This document shows positions 24,351-31,946 of a DNA stretch of 33,091 nucleotides, piece by piece. A program made the translations under genes and the position numbers. How positions within the stretch are numbered: position 1 is the first letter of the stretch; every line of letters starts with the position of its first letter. Source of the stretch: Clostridia bacterium (GTDB taxonomy: Bacteria; Bacillota; Clostridia; Oscillospirales; Butyricicoccaceae); NCBI GenBank assembly GCA_017394205.1, contig JAFOPS010000032.1, positions 1 to 33,091 of the forward strand. Reading direction: 5' to 3'. Below the pieces are notes generated by a model. That model saw nothing but the letters and a program-made list of their open reading frames with translations. It made no database searches and was not told where the DNA came from.

Positions 24351-24379
24351 ATTGTACCGTTTTCCGGATGGCTTGTCAA
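24351..24379 (-). promoter_or_regulatory. Sigma-A promoter of the cobalamin operon
   Basis: Minus strand TTGACA (24374-24379), 17-nt spacer, TACAAT (24351-24356). The -35 box sits inside the perfect inverted repeat GGCTTG-T-CAAGCC (24371-24383). Transcription should start about 24,344, shortly before the riboswitch. Confidence 0.88.
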
Positions 24380-24426
24380 GCCGCGGACAAAAAAGGCCGA
24401 CATTCTGCCGGAGCGCCGCGAAAGGC

Positions 24427-24455
24427 TTGTCAGACGGGGTCCGCTTTGCTACAAT
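24427..24455 (+). promoter_or_regulatory. Sigma-A promoter of glycerate kinase
   Basis: TTGTCA (24427-24432), 17-nt spacer, TACAAT (24450-24455), then an AAGGAGG site at 24470-24476. Its -35 lies 48 nt from the divergent cobalamin promoter -35, making this a compact two-way control region. Confidence 0.82.
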
Positions 24456-24484
24456 ATCCTCAGGATCAAAAGGAGGCGATCTGT

Positions 24485-25606
24485 ATGCCCCGTTTTCTTC
24501 TGGCTCCCGATTCCTTCAAGGGGACCCTGTCTGCAAAAGAGGTCTGCGGCATTTTTGCCGGGGCGCTTTCGGCGCGCTTTCCCGATGCCGTCATCCGCGC
24601 CGTTCCCATGGCCGACGGCGGCGAGGGCATGACGGAAAGCTGGCTGGAGCTTCTGGGCGGGCGGCGGATCATACGCACTGTTACGGGGCCGCAGGGCGCG
24701 CCCGTGGAGGCGTTTTACGGCATCTTGCCCGACGGGACGGCCGTCATTGAAATGGCCGCAGCCGCCGGTCTGCCGCTGGTGCGGGGCAAAAACGATATTC
24801 TCCGCGCCACCACCCGGGGCGTGGGCGAGCTCCTGCTGGACGCGGCGGCGCAGGGCGCTTCCTCCGTCATTCTGGGCTTGGGCGGCAGCGCCACCAACGA
24901 CTGCGGCCTCGGGATGGCTGAGGCGCTGGGTTTCACCTTTACAGACCGCTCGGGGCAGCGTTTTTCGCCGCTTGCGCTCCGCCTGGGCGACGTCGCCTCC
25001 ATCCGCCCGCCGGAGCATCCCTTTCCCCTTCCCGTGCGTGTGGCCTGCGACGTGCGCAACCCCCTGCTGGGACAAAACGGCGCGGCGGCGGTCTTCGGGC
25101 CGCAAAAGGGCGCTTCCCCCGAGGAAATTTCCCTGCTGGAGCACGGCGCTGCCCGCTTTGCCCGGGTGCTGAACAGCTTTTTCGGCAAGGACGTTGCTTC
25201 GATCCCGGGTGCGGGAGCAGCCGGCGGGATGGGCGCCGCGGCGATCGCCCTGCTGCGGGGCGAGCTGCTTCCCGGGGCCGAGCTGCTGCTGCAGGCGGCG
25301 GATTTCGACGGTCTGCTGACAAGGGCCGACGCCGTGTTCACCGGCGAAGGGCGGATGGACAGGCAGACAAAGCTGGGCAAGGTGCCTTATACCGTGGGGC
25401 TGCGCTGCAAAAAGGCCGGCGTGCCCTGCTATGCCTTATGCGGCAGTCTGGGCGAGGGGGCGGAGGAGCTTCTGAACTGCGGGATCACCGCTATGTTCGC
25501 CGCCTCCGACGGGACCATCGATCCCGAAACGCTCCGCCGCCGGGCGGCAGGCGATCTTGCGGCGCTGGCGCGCCGGGTCGCGGATACCCTCTCCTTTTCC
25601 GCATGA
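24485..25606 (+). CDS. glxK: Glycerate kinase (GarK/GlxK family)
   Basis: Phosphorylates D-glycerate to 2- or 3-phosphoglycerate, feeding glycolysis. 373 residues, normal for glycerate kinase type 1. Signatures: LLAPDSFKGTLSA at 5-17, VPMADGGEGM (40-49), the GLGGSATNDCGLGM glycine-rich loop, ACDVRNPLLGQNGAA, IPGAGAAGGMGAA, and FTGEGRMDRQTKLGK near the C-terminus. The ATG at 24485 has AAGGAGG 8 nt upstream. It is flanked by its own promoter and a terminator, so it is a single-gene unit. Whether the product is 2- or 3-phosphoglycerate cannot be told from sequence alone. Confidence 0.95.
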   Translation: MPRFLLAPDSFKGTLSAKEVCGIFAGALSARFPDAVIRAVPMADGGEGMTESWLELLGGRRIIRTVTGPQGAPVEAFYGILPDGTAVIEMAAAAGLPLVRGKNDILRATTRGVGELLLDAAAQGASSVILGLGGSATNDCGLGMAEALGFTFTDRSGQRFSPLALRLGDVASIRPPEHPFPLPVRVACDVRNPLLGQNGAAAVFGPQKGASPEEISLLEHGAARFARVLNSFFGKDVASIPGAGAAGGMGAAAIALLRGELLPGAELLLQAADFDGLLTRADAVFTGEGRMDRQTKLGKVPYTVGLRCKKAGVPCYALCGSLGEGAEELLNCGITAMFAASDGTIDPETLRRRAAGDLAALARRVADTLSFSA

Positions 25607-25610
25607 TCTT

Positions 25611-25645
25611 CGGGCAGGACGGGCGTTCTCCCGCCTGCCCGTTTT
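25611..25645 (+). terminator. Intrinsic terminator after glycerate kinase
   Basis: CGGGCAGG/CCTGCCCG outer stem and CGGG/CCCG inner stem with one bulged A and a 6-nt loop, followed by GTTTTCTCTT. It separates glycerate kinase from the ABC transporter unit. Confidence 0.85.
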
Positions 25646-25667
25646 CTCTTGATCGCGCAAAGAGCGA

Positions 25668-25696
25668 TTGACTACCGCCCGCTTTTGCGATAAATT
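25668..25696 (+). promoter_or_regulatory. Sigma-A promoter of the ABC transporter operon
   Basis: TTGACT (25668-25673), 17-nt spacer, TAAATT (25691-25696). The leader to the first start codon is about 65 nt and AT/purine-rich; no riboswitch or operator was recognised in it. Confidence 0.65.
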
Positions 25697-25769
25697 ATAA
25701 CTGTATTGCAACAATTAAAACGCGCGAATCCAAAACGAAGGCGAATCCAGACGAAAACGAGGAATGACC

Positions 25770-26888
25770 ATGAAAGTCGTATTGCAGCATCTGACGAAGC
25801 AGTTTCCCTCCCGCAGCAAGGGCTCCCGCGAGGTGGTGACCGCCGTGGACGATTTCGATTTTGAGATCCCCGACGGAAAGCTCATCGGTCTGCTGGGCCC
25901 CTCGGGCTGCGGGAAAAGCACGACCCTCAACCTGATCTCCGGCCTTCTGTCGCCCACCTCCGGCAGGATCCTGTTCGGGGACGACGACGTCACCGATCTC
26001 CCGCCGGAAAACCGGGGCGTGGGACTGGTGTTTCAAAACTACGCCCTCTATCCCCATCTCACCGTGCGTCAAAACATCCTCTTCCCCCTGCAAAATCTCA
26101 AGGGCGCGGCAAAGCTCACCAAAGAGGAAATGGAAGAAAAAATGCTCAGCGCCGCCCGTCTGGTGCAGCTGGAGGACTATCTGGAGCGCAAGCCCGCCCA
26201 GCTCTCCGGCGGACAGCAGCAGCGCGTGGCCATCGCCCGGGCGCTGGTAAAGGTCCCGCGGGTCCTGCTGCTGGACGAGCCTCTTTCCAATCTGGACGCC
26301 CGGCTTCGCCTCCAGACCCGGGAGGAGATCCGCCGTATCCAGCGGGAGACCCGGGTGACTACCGTATTCGTCACCCACGACCAGGACGAGGCCATGAGCA
26401 TCTCGGACATGATCGTGGTGATGGAGGCCGGCGTGGTGCAGCAGATCGGCGCGCCCCAGACGGTCTATGACGATCCGGTGAATCTGTTTGTGGCGAAATT
26501 CCTCGGCACGCCGCCCATCAACGTGTTTGACGGCGAGGTAAAGGACGGCGCGCTGTATATCGGCGACGACAGCGTGCTCCCGGTGGCCGGCGCGCCCGAC
26601 GGGCCCGTCACCGCAGGCGTCCGGCCCGAGGGCTTTATCCTGAAGGCCGACGGCCCGCTGCGCTGCTCCCTCAACCGGGTGGAGGTGATGGGCCGCGACG
26701 TGAGCGTAGTTTCTTCCCATCCCGCAGCTGGCAGCGCCGCCATCCGCTCGATCATCGGCGCGGAAAACCAGGTGGATGAGCATTCCGACACGGTGCGCTT
26801 CGCCCTCAAGCCGAATAAAACCTTTCTCTTTGACAAGGCCACCGGCGGGCGTATCCGCTTTGCCGCGGAAGAAAGGACGGCGGACTGA
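25770..26888 (+). CDS. Carbohydrate ABC importer, ATP-binding subunit (MalK/UgpC-like)
   Basis: ATPase that powers sugar-type (CUT1) import, working as a dimer on the cytoplasmic face. 372 residues. Walker A GPSGCGKST at about 43-51, Q-loop in VFQNYALYPHLTVRQN, signature LSGGQQQRVAIARAL near 144-158, Walker B VLLLDEPLSNLDA, and the H-loop VTHDQDEAM are all intact. The C-terminal 130 residues form the MalK-type regulatory (TOBE/OB) domain, including VTAGVRPEGF. Two ATGs six bases apart compete; the second (25770) is better spaced from GAGGA. Its stop overlaps the permease start in TGATG. Having a dedicated ATPase next to the permeases is notable, since many Firmicutes CUT1 systems share a distant MsmX-type ATPase. 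Confidence 0.94.
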   Translation: MKVVLQHLTKQFPSRSKGSREVVTAVDDFDFEIPDGKLIGLLGPSGCGKSTTLNLISGLLSPTSGRILFGDDDVTDLPPENRGVGLVFQNYALYPHLTVRQNILFPLQNLKGAAKLTKEEMEEKMLSAARLVQLEDYLERKPAQLSGGQQQRVAIARALVKVPRVLLLDEPLSNLDARLRLQTREEIRRIQRETRVTTVFVTHDQDEAMSISDMIVVMEAGVVQQIGAPQTVYDDPVNLFVAKFLGTPPINVFDGEVKDGALYIGDDSVLPVAGAPDGPVTAGVRPEGFILKADGPLRCSLNRVEVMGRDVSVVSSHPAAGSAAIRSIIGAENQVDEHSDTVRFALKPNKTFLFDKATGGRIRFAAEERTAD

Positions 26889-27778
26889 TGGAATCCAACA
26901 GCAAAAAGGCCTGGCTCTATCTTCTGCCGGCCATCCTGTTTCTGGGCGTGTTCATGGTCTATCCGCTGGTGGACGTGTTCGTCTATTCCTTTGAGGAGGG
27001 CTACAACTCCGCCTCCCAGACCTTTTTCGGTACGGGGCTTTACAACTATTCCTACGTGCTCCACGACCCCTATTTCCTGCAGGCGGTGAAAAACACCTTT
27101 ATCCTGGTGATCTTCACCGTGCCTCTGTCCACGGGCATCGCCCTGTTGATCTCGGTGGGGCTGAACTCCATCAAGCCGCTGAAAAACCTGTATCAGACGA
27201 TCTATTTTCTTCCTTACGTCACCAACACGCTGGCGGTGGGTCTGGTATTCATGATCCTGTTCAAAAAGACCGCCTATACCGACGGGCTGATCAATCTGGT
27301 GATCCACTGGTTCGGCGGGAGCGCCGTGGACTTTATCGACGGGCCCTATTGGGCAAAGATGTTCGTTCTGTGCTTTTACACCGTCTGGGTGGTCATGCCC
27401 TTTAAGATCCTGATCCTCACCTCGGCGCTGGCCTCGGTGAATCCCGATTATTACAGCGCGGCCAAGATCGACGGCGCCTCGAAATGGCGCATCTTCACCT
27501 GCATCACTCTGCCCATGATCTCGCCCATGATCTTTTATCTGGTGATCACCGGCTTCATCGGCGCATTCAAGGCCTATTCCGACGCGGTGGCCATTTTCGG
27601 CACCGATCTGAACGCCGCCGGGATGAACACCATCGTTGGCTATATCTACGACATGCTCTACGGCGACAGCGGCGGCTATCCCTCCTTTGCTTCGGCGGCG
27701 GCCATCATCCTGTTCGCCATCGTGCTCACCATCACCTGCATCAATCTGATGATCCGCAAAAAGCGGGTCTATTTCTGA
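26888..27778 (+). CDS. Carbohydrate ABC importer, first permease (UgpA/MalF-like)
   Basis: 296-residue integral membrane subunit with six likely hydrophobic segments, the first at about 8-30 (WLYLLPAILFLGVFMVYPLV). The EAA loop that docks onto the ATPase is YYSAAKIDGASKWRIFTCIT followed by LPMISP, around residues 186-210. The length and the short N-terminus match UgpA-type permeases more than long MalF proteins. Translation is coupled to the ATPase gene by a 1-nt overlap, and the second permease follows after 11 nt. Confidence 0.94.
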   Translation: MESNSKKAWLYLLPAILFLGVFMVYPLVDVFVYSFEEGYNSASQTFFGTGLYNYSYVLHDPYFLQAVKNTFILVIFTVPLSTGIALLISVGLNSIKPLKNLYQTIYFLPYVTNTLAVGLVFMILFKKTAYTDGLINLVIHWFGGSAVDFIDGPYWAKMFVLCFYTVWVVMPFKILILTSALASVNPDYYSAAKIDGASKWRIFTCITLPMISPMIFYLVITGFIGAFKAYSDAVAIFGTDLNAAGMNTIVGYIYDMLYGDSGGYPSFASAAAIILFAIVLTITCINLMIRKKRVYF

Positions 27779-27789
27779 GGAGGCGGCCT

Positions 27790-28662
27790 ATGAGATCCTC
27801 TGAATATCAGACCATCCAGCGCGCCGCCCGGCGGCGAAAGGCGGTGCGGCTCACCGTCACCTATCTGCTTCTGACCCTTTGGGCGCTGATGGTCCTTTTC
27901 CCCTTTTACTGGATGGTGCTCACCTCGGTGAAGGGCTACGGCGCTTATAACGCGGAATACGTTCCCCGCTTCTTCACCCTTTCGCCCACCCTGCAAAACT
28001 ACCGGGATGCCTTTACCGCCGTCCCGCTGGGCCGCTATTTCGCCAACACCCTGATCTTTACGCTGGTCACTACGGCGCTGATGCTGGCGGTGATCGTGCT
28101 GGCGGCCTTTGCCTTTTCCCGGCTGGAATTCAAGGGAAAAAATCTGGCCTTCACCCTCTTTCTCTCGCTGATGATGATCCCCAACGAGCTGGTGATCATC
28201 ACCAATTTCCAGACCATCACCGACTGGGGGATGCGAAACACCTTCTGGGGCCTGATCCTGCCCTCGGTGACCTCAGTGTTTTACATCTATCTGCTGAAGG
28301 AAAACTTCGCCCAGATCCCCGACGAGCTCTATTACGCCGCCAAGATCGACGGCACCTCGGATCTGAAATACCTCTGGAAAGTAATGATCCCCATCTGCCG
28401 GCCCACACTGGTCACCGTCACCATCCTCAAAATCATCGAGTGCTGGAACTCTTATGTCTGGCCGCGGCTGATCACCGACAACCAGGCCTATTTTCTGGTG
28501 TCCAACGGCATCCAGGAGATCCGGGAAAACGGCTTCGGCCGGGAAAACATCCCCGCCATGATGGCGGCCGTGGTGGTCATTTCCGTGCCGTTGATCGTGC
28601 TGTTCCTCATCTTCCGCAAAAAGATCATGGCCGGTGTGGCCGGAGGAGGGACCAAGGGATGA
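27790..28662 (+). CDS. Carbohydrate ABC importer, second permease (UgpE/MalG-like)
   Basis: 290-residue membrane subunit. The first hydrophobic stretch is near residues 20-42, and MVLTSVKGYGAYN follows at the outer face as in MalG/UgpE proteins. The EAA motif is YYAAKIDGTSDLKYLWKVMI followed by PICRP, close to residue 180. The protein ends in a short positively charged tail with RKKIMAGVAGGGTKG. It overlaps the binding-protein gene by 4 nt (ATGA), so all four transporter genes should be made together. Confidence 0.94.
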   Translation: MRSSEYQTIQRAARRRKAVRLTVTYLLLTLWALMVLFPFYWMVLTSVKGYGAYNAEYVPRFFTLSPTLQNYRDAFTAVPLGRYFANTLIFTLVTTALMLAVIVLAAFAFSRLEFKGKNLAFTLFLSLMMIPNELVIITNFQTITDWGMRNTFWGLILPSVTSVFYIYLLKENFAQIPDELYYAAKIDGTSDLKYLWKVMIPICRPTLVTVTILKIIECWNSYVWPRLITDNQAYFLVSNGIQEIRENGFGRENIPAMMAAVVVISVPLIVLFLIFRKKIMAGVAGGGTKG

Positions 28663-30266
28663 GCGCGCTTCGAACCCGCATCCTGCCGCTGGTGCTGGCG
28701 GCGCTTTTGGCCGCGTGCGCGCTGGGCGGCTGCCACGGTGCGCGGAGCCTGGACGCCTTTGCCGTGCCGGAGACGTTTGATCTTTCACGCTCCTACGAGA
28801 TCACCTTCTGGGCGAAAAACGACACCAACAAGACGCAGGCCTCGATTTACGAAACCGCCATCCGGGCGTTTGAGGCGCTGTATCCCAATGTGCGCGTCAA
28901 CCTGCGGCTGTATACCGACTACGGAAAGATCTACAACGACGTCATCACCAACATCGCCACCAACACCACTCCCAACGTCTGCATCACCTATCCCGACCAT
29001 ATCGCCACCTATCTCACCGGCTCCAACGTGGTGGTGCCGCTGGACGAGCTGCTGGACGACGCGAAATACGGTCTGGGCGGCAGCGAGCTGCGCTTCGACG
29101 GTCCCGCCAGAAGCGAGATCGTGTCGAAATTCCTCAGCGAGGGCGTGATCGGCGGGCAGTCTTACGCCCTCCCCTTCATGCGCTCCACCGAGGCCTGCTA
29201 CGTCAACAAGACCTACGTGGAAAAGCTGGGCTACACCCTGCCCGACGTGCTCACCTGGGATTTTATCTGGGAGGTTTCAGACGCGGCGGCGCAAAAAGAC
29301 GCCGACGGCATATACCCCGTGAACGGGCAGCGGGTGATGATCCCCTTCATCTATAAATCCACCGACAATATGATGATCCAGATGCTTCGTCAGCGTGGCG
29401 CGGAGTATTCCGACGAGGACGGGGATATCCTGCTCTTCCACGACGACACCCGGGCGCTTTTGCGCACGGTGGCGGAGCACGCAAAGACCGGCGCCTTTTC
29501 CACCTTCAAGATCTCCAGCTATCCCGCCAATTTCCTCAACGCCGGCCAGTGCATCTTTGCCGTGGACTCCACGGCGGGCTCTACCTGGATGGGCTCGGAC
29601 GCGCCTCTTTCCGACATCAGCGCCGACAAGATCGTCCGATTTGAAACGGCGGTCCGCCCCATTCCTCAAGTTGATCCCGCGTCGCCGCAGATGATCTCTC
29701 AGGGGCCTTCGGTCTGCATCTTCAACAAGGCCGACCCGCAGGAGGTGCTGGCCTCGTGGCTGTTCGCCCAGTATCTGCTGACCAACGAGGTGCAGATCGC
29801 CTACGCTCAGACCGAGGGCTATGTCCCTGTCACCGAAAAAGCGCAGCGCGATCCTGCCTATCAGGACTATCTGAACCACGAGGGCTCTGCAGATGCGCTT
29901 TATTACGACGTGAAGCTCAAGGCCGCCTCCCTGCTGATCCGGCATGTGGACGACACCTTCGTCACGCCGGTGTTCAACGGCTCGGCATCCCTGCGGGACG
30001 CCGCGGGCCAGCTCATCGAAAACACGGTGAAGTCCGTCAAGCGGGGCGAGCGGGTAGACGACGCCTATTTTGACAAGCTCTTTTCCGACGTGACGGCCCT
30101 GTACCGGCTTGGCCGCGGCAGCCGCGCCTCCGCCGGGCAGACCGAGCTTGGCCCTCTGCCCACGACGGCAAAGCTCCTGCTGGCGGCGCTGGGCGTCACT
30201 TGGGCGGTCATCGGCGGCGTCTTTCTGCGGCAGCAAATCAAAAAACGCTGGAAAAGCGGCCGCTGA
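28659..30266 (+). CDS. ABC importer substrate-binding lipoprotein with C-terminal membrane segment
   Basis: 535 residues, longer than most CUT1 binding proteins (about 400-450). The N-terminus has a hydrophobic signal with a lipobox LGGC (lipid-anchored Cys at 25; an earlier Cys20 is also possible). The fold is extracellular solute-binding family 1, with YEITFWAKNDTNK, YALPFMRSTEACYVNKTYVE, DVLTWDFIWEVSD and SQGPSVCIFNKA blocks; the TxxxYxNK-type segment recalls UgpB, but the sugar or polyol carried cannot be assigned. Unusual feature: the last 40 residues contain a strongly hydrophobic stretch, KLLLAALGVTWAVIGGVFL, followed by a basic tail RQQIKKRWKSGR, which looks like a C-terminal membrane anchor with its end inside the cell. 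Confidence 0.9.
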   Translation: MSALRTRILPLVLAALLAACALGGCHGARSLDAFAVPETFDLSRSYEITFWAKNDTNKTQASIYETAIRAFEALYPNVRVNLRLYTDYGKIYNDVITNIATNTTPNVCITYPDHIATYLTGSNVVVPLDELLDDAKYGLGGSELRFDGPARSEIVSKFLSEGVIGGQSYALPFMRSTEACYVNKTYVEKLGYTLPDVLTWDFIWEVSDAAAQKDADGIYPVNGQRVMIPFIYKSTDNMMIQMLRQRGAEYSDEDGDILLFHDDTRALLRTVAEHAKTGAFSTFKISSYPANFLNAGQCIFAVDSTAGSTWMGSDAPLSDISADKIVRFETAVRPIPQVDPASPQMISQGPSVCIFNKADPQEVLASWLFAQYLLTNEVQIAYAQTEGYVPVTEKAQRDPAYQDYLNHEGSADALYYDVKLKAASLLIRHVDDTFVTPVFNGSASLRDAAGQLIENTVKSVKRGERVDDAYFDKLFSDVTALYRLGRGSRASAGQTELGPLPTTAKLLLAALGVTWAVIGGVFLRQQIKKRWKSGR

Positions 30267-30292
30267 GGAGCAAAAAATCGGCATTATCCATA

Positions 30293-30320
30293 TTGCAATC
30301 CCTATGAATTCTTGTATAAT
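30293..30320 (+). promoter_or_regulatory. Sigma-A promoter of the OB-repeat lipoprotein gene
   Basis: TTGCAA (30293-30298), 16-nt spacer, perfect TATAAT (30315-30320), 55 nt before the start codon. No terminator is evident between the transporter operon and this promoter, so read-through is also possible. Confidence 0.72.
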
Positions 30321-30374
30321 GATTTTTGGAAAACCGCAAACCACAATTTTATCACAACAAAAAGGAGAACCAAC

Positions 30375-31103
30375 ATGAAAAAGTGCATCGCATTGCTTCT
30401 GGCGCTCACGATGGTTTTCTGCTTTGCCGCCTGCGGCAAGCAGGATACCGACGTCAAGTCCGAGGGCGTCATGACCTACGCCGAATACGCCGCCGCCGAG
30501 CTGAACAGCCAGGTGGTCGTGGAGACCTATGTTCAGGCCAAGCAGTCCTGGTGGGACAACAAGGCCACCGTCTATACCCAGGACAAGGACGGCGCCTATT
30601 TCCTGTACAACATGGCCTGCTCCGAGGCTGATTATGCCAAGCTGACCCCGGGCACCAAGATCAAGGTCACCGGCTACAAGTCCGAGTGGTCCGGCGAGGT
30701 GGAGATCATCGACGCCACCTTTGAAATCGAGGACGGCAATTACATCGCTCCCGTCACCGACGTCACCGCCCTGCTGGGCAAGGACGAGCTGGCGGAGCAT
30801 CAGAACCAGTTCGTTTCCTTCAAGGGCATGACCATCGAGGCCATGGACGACGGCGTTTCTCCCTTCTACTACAGCTGGGACAACTCCGGCCAGCCCGGCA
30901 CCGACGCCGACCTGTACTTCAATGCCTCGGTCAACGGCGAGACCTATTCCTTCGTGGTGGAGTATTACCTCTGCAACGAAACCACCGACGTCTATCAGGC
31001 CGTCACCGCTCTGCAGGTGGGCGACAAGGTGGATCTGGAGGGCTTCCTGTACTGGTACAACGGCTCCCAGCCCCACATCACCGCCGTCACCCCCGCCAAA
31101 TAA
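30375..31103 (+). CDS. Secreted lipoprotein with two OB-fold-like repeats
   Basis: 242 residues. The signal peptide MKKCIALLLALTMVFCFAAC ends in a lipobox FAAC (Cys20), so the mature protein should be anchored on the outer face of the membrane. After a short linker there are two similar regions of about 85-100 residues, starting near LNSQVVVETYVQ and NQFVSFKGMTIEAM. Each ends in an L-x-x-GD/GTK-(I/V)-x-(V/L)-x-G-(Y/F) strand pattern (TPGTKIKVTGYKSEW; QVGDKVDLEGFLYWY), typical of OB-fold domains. The ATG at 30375 is preceded by AAAGGAG. It has its own promoter and a strong terminator. Function is unknown; OB-fold lipoproteins of this type are common in gut Clostridia. Codon use matches the chromosome. 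Confidence 0.85.
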   Translation: MKKCIALLLALTMVFCFAACGKQDTDVKSEGVMTYAEYAAAELNSQVVVETYVQAKQSWWDNKATVYTQDKDGAYFLYNMACSEADYAKLTPGTKIKVTGYKSEWSGEVEIIDATFEIEDGNYIAPVTDVTALLGKDELAEHQNQFVSFKGMTIEAMDDGVSPFYYSWDNSGQPGTDADLYFNASVNGETYSFVVEYYLCNETTDVYQAVTALQVGDKVDLEGFLYWYNGSQPHITAVTPAK

Positions 31104-31121
31104 GTATTTGAGCAAAAAAAG

Positions 31122-31151
31122 TCCCCGGCCTTGCGGCCGGGGATCTTTTTT
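31122..31151. terminator. Bidirectional intrinsic terminator between convergent genes
   Basis: Perfect 9-bp stem TCCCCGGCC/GGCCGGGGA with a TTGC loop (31131-31134). A T-run follows on the plus strand (31144-31151), and the A-run at 31114-31120 provides the T-run for the minus strand. It serves both the lipoprotein gene and the convergent msrC gene. Confidence 0.92.
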
Positions 31152-31153
31152 CA

Positions 31154-31639
31154 TCAAAGCAAATCGGAAAGAGTCTGTTCGATCACGCGGACAAACTGCT
31201 CCAGTCCCGTTTTATCCTCCCCGGTAAAGCGGGCGGGATAAGGGCTGTCGATGTCCAGCACGCCGACGATACCGGTTTTCCCGTGAAGCGGGACGACGAG
31301 CTCGGAGCGGGAGGCGCTGTCGCAGGGGATGTGTCCGGGAAAGGCGTGGACGTCAGCCACAAGCTGGGTTTGATCCTGCGCGGCCGCCGTGCCGCAGACG
31401 CCCTTCCCCAGCGGGATCTCGATGCAGGCGGGCTTGCCCTGAAAAGGCCCCAGCACCAGCGTTTCGCCCTCCAGCAGATAAAACCCCGCCCAGTTGATCC
31501 GCTCCAGCGAGGCAAAGAGCAGCGCCGAAAGATTGCTGAGATTCGCCGTGAGATGGGGCACGTCTTCCGTCAGGGCGCGGGCCTGTGCGCAAAGAGTCGG
31601 GTATCCCGGGAATCCTTGAAACATGATCTGCTCTTCCAT
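31154..31639 (-). CDS. msrC: Free methionine-(R)-sulfoxide reductase (GAF-domain, YebR/MsrC family)
   Basis: Reduces free L-methionine-(R)-sulfoxide, an oxidative-damage repair role in the cytoplasm. 161 residues forming a single GAF domain. The family pattern is clear: INWAGFYLL (48-56), LVLGPFQGKPACIEIPLGKG (61-80), GVCGTAA (80-86), HIPCDSASRSELVVPL (103-118) and GVLDIDSP. The three cysteines used in the E. coli enzyme's catalysis and resolution correspond to Cys72, Cys82 and Cys106, all present. The start is the ATG at 31637-31639 with AGGAGG 6 nt upstream; an in-frame TTG seven codons earlier lies before that site. It is a single gene ending at the shared terminator. No good promoter was identified upstream. 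Confidence 0.95.
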   Translation of the reverse strand: MEEQIMFQGFPGYPTLCAQARALTEDVPHLTANLSNLSALLFASLERINWAGFYLLEGETLVLGPFQGKPACIEIPLGKGVCGTAAAQDQTQLVADVHAFPGHIPCDSASRSELVVPLHGKTGIVGVLDIDSPYPARFTGEDKTGLEQFVRVIEQTLSDLL

Positions 31640-31748
31640 ATAAACCTCCTGTACCCGCAAAAGCGAGCCGTCACAAATCGTGTTAAAATGACAAAATTCA
31701 GCTTTGCTGTATTGGACTTAGCCAAAGGAACAGCGCAGCACACAATGA

Positions 31749-31946
31749 TTAGATGAGGACATCCTCCGTCAGCTTCGCCATGCGGATGCCGTTGACGTCG
31801 TAGGTGTAGCTTGCCCGGGTCACGCCGCCCTCGGTGACGGCGGTGAGGCGGTTGAGGGTATCGTAGGCATAGCCCACGCTCTGGATGGTTTCACCGTCCT
31901 TGCTCAACTCGAAATACGTCCGGTTGCCGACACCGAATACTAAACT
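31749..31946 (-). pseudogene. RHS/YD-repeat protein fragment (C-terminal core remnant)
   Basis: A 65-codon open stretch with no start codon or ribosome-binding site encodes two YD/RHS repeats: GVGNRTYFEL, YAYDTLNRLTAVTEGGVTR (26-44) and YTYDVNGIRMAKLTED (47-62), ending at TAA (31749-31751). RHS proteins are large wall-like toxin carriers; here only the tail of a core survives. It begins right at the end of the preceding AT-rich gene, whose stop (31940-31942) lies inside it in another frame. It is GC-rich like the chromosome, in contrast to the genes to its right. It resembles the loose core fragments found behind immunity genes in RHS loci, which act as recombination targets, but no toxin tip follows it. 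Confidence 0.85.

Noticed and set aside
24449..25380. Minus-strand open frames over the glycerate kinase gene
   Set aside because: The plus-strand frame has an intact enzyme with promoter, ribosome-binding site and terminator; the opposite frames show no motifs.
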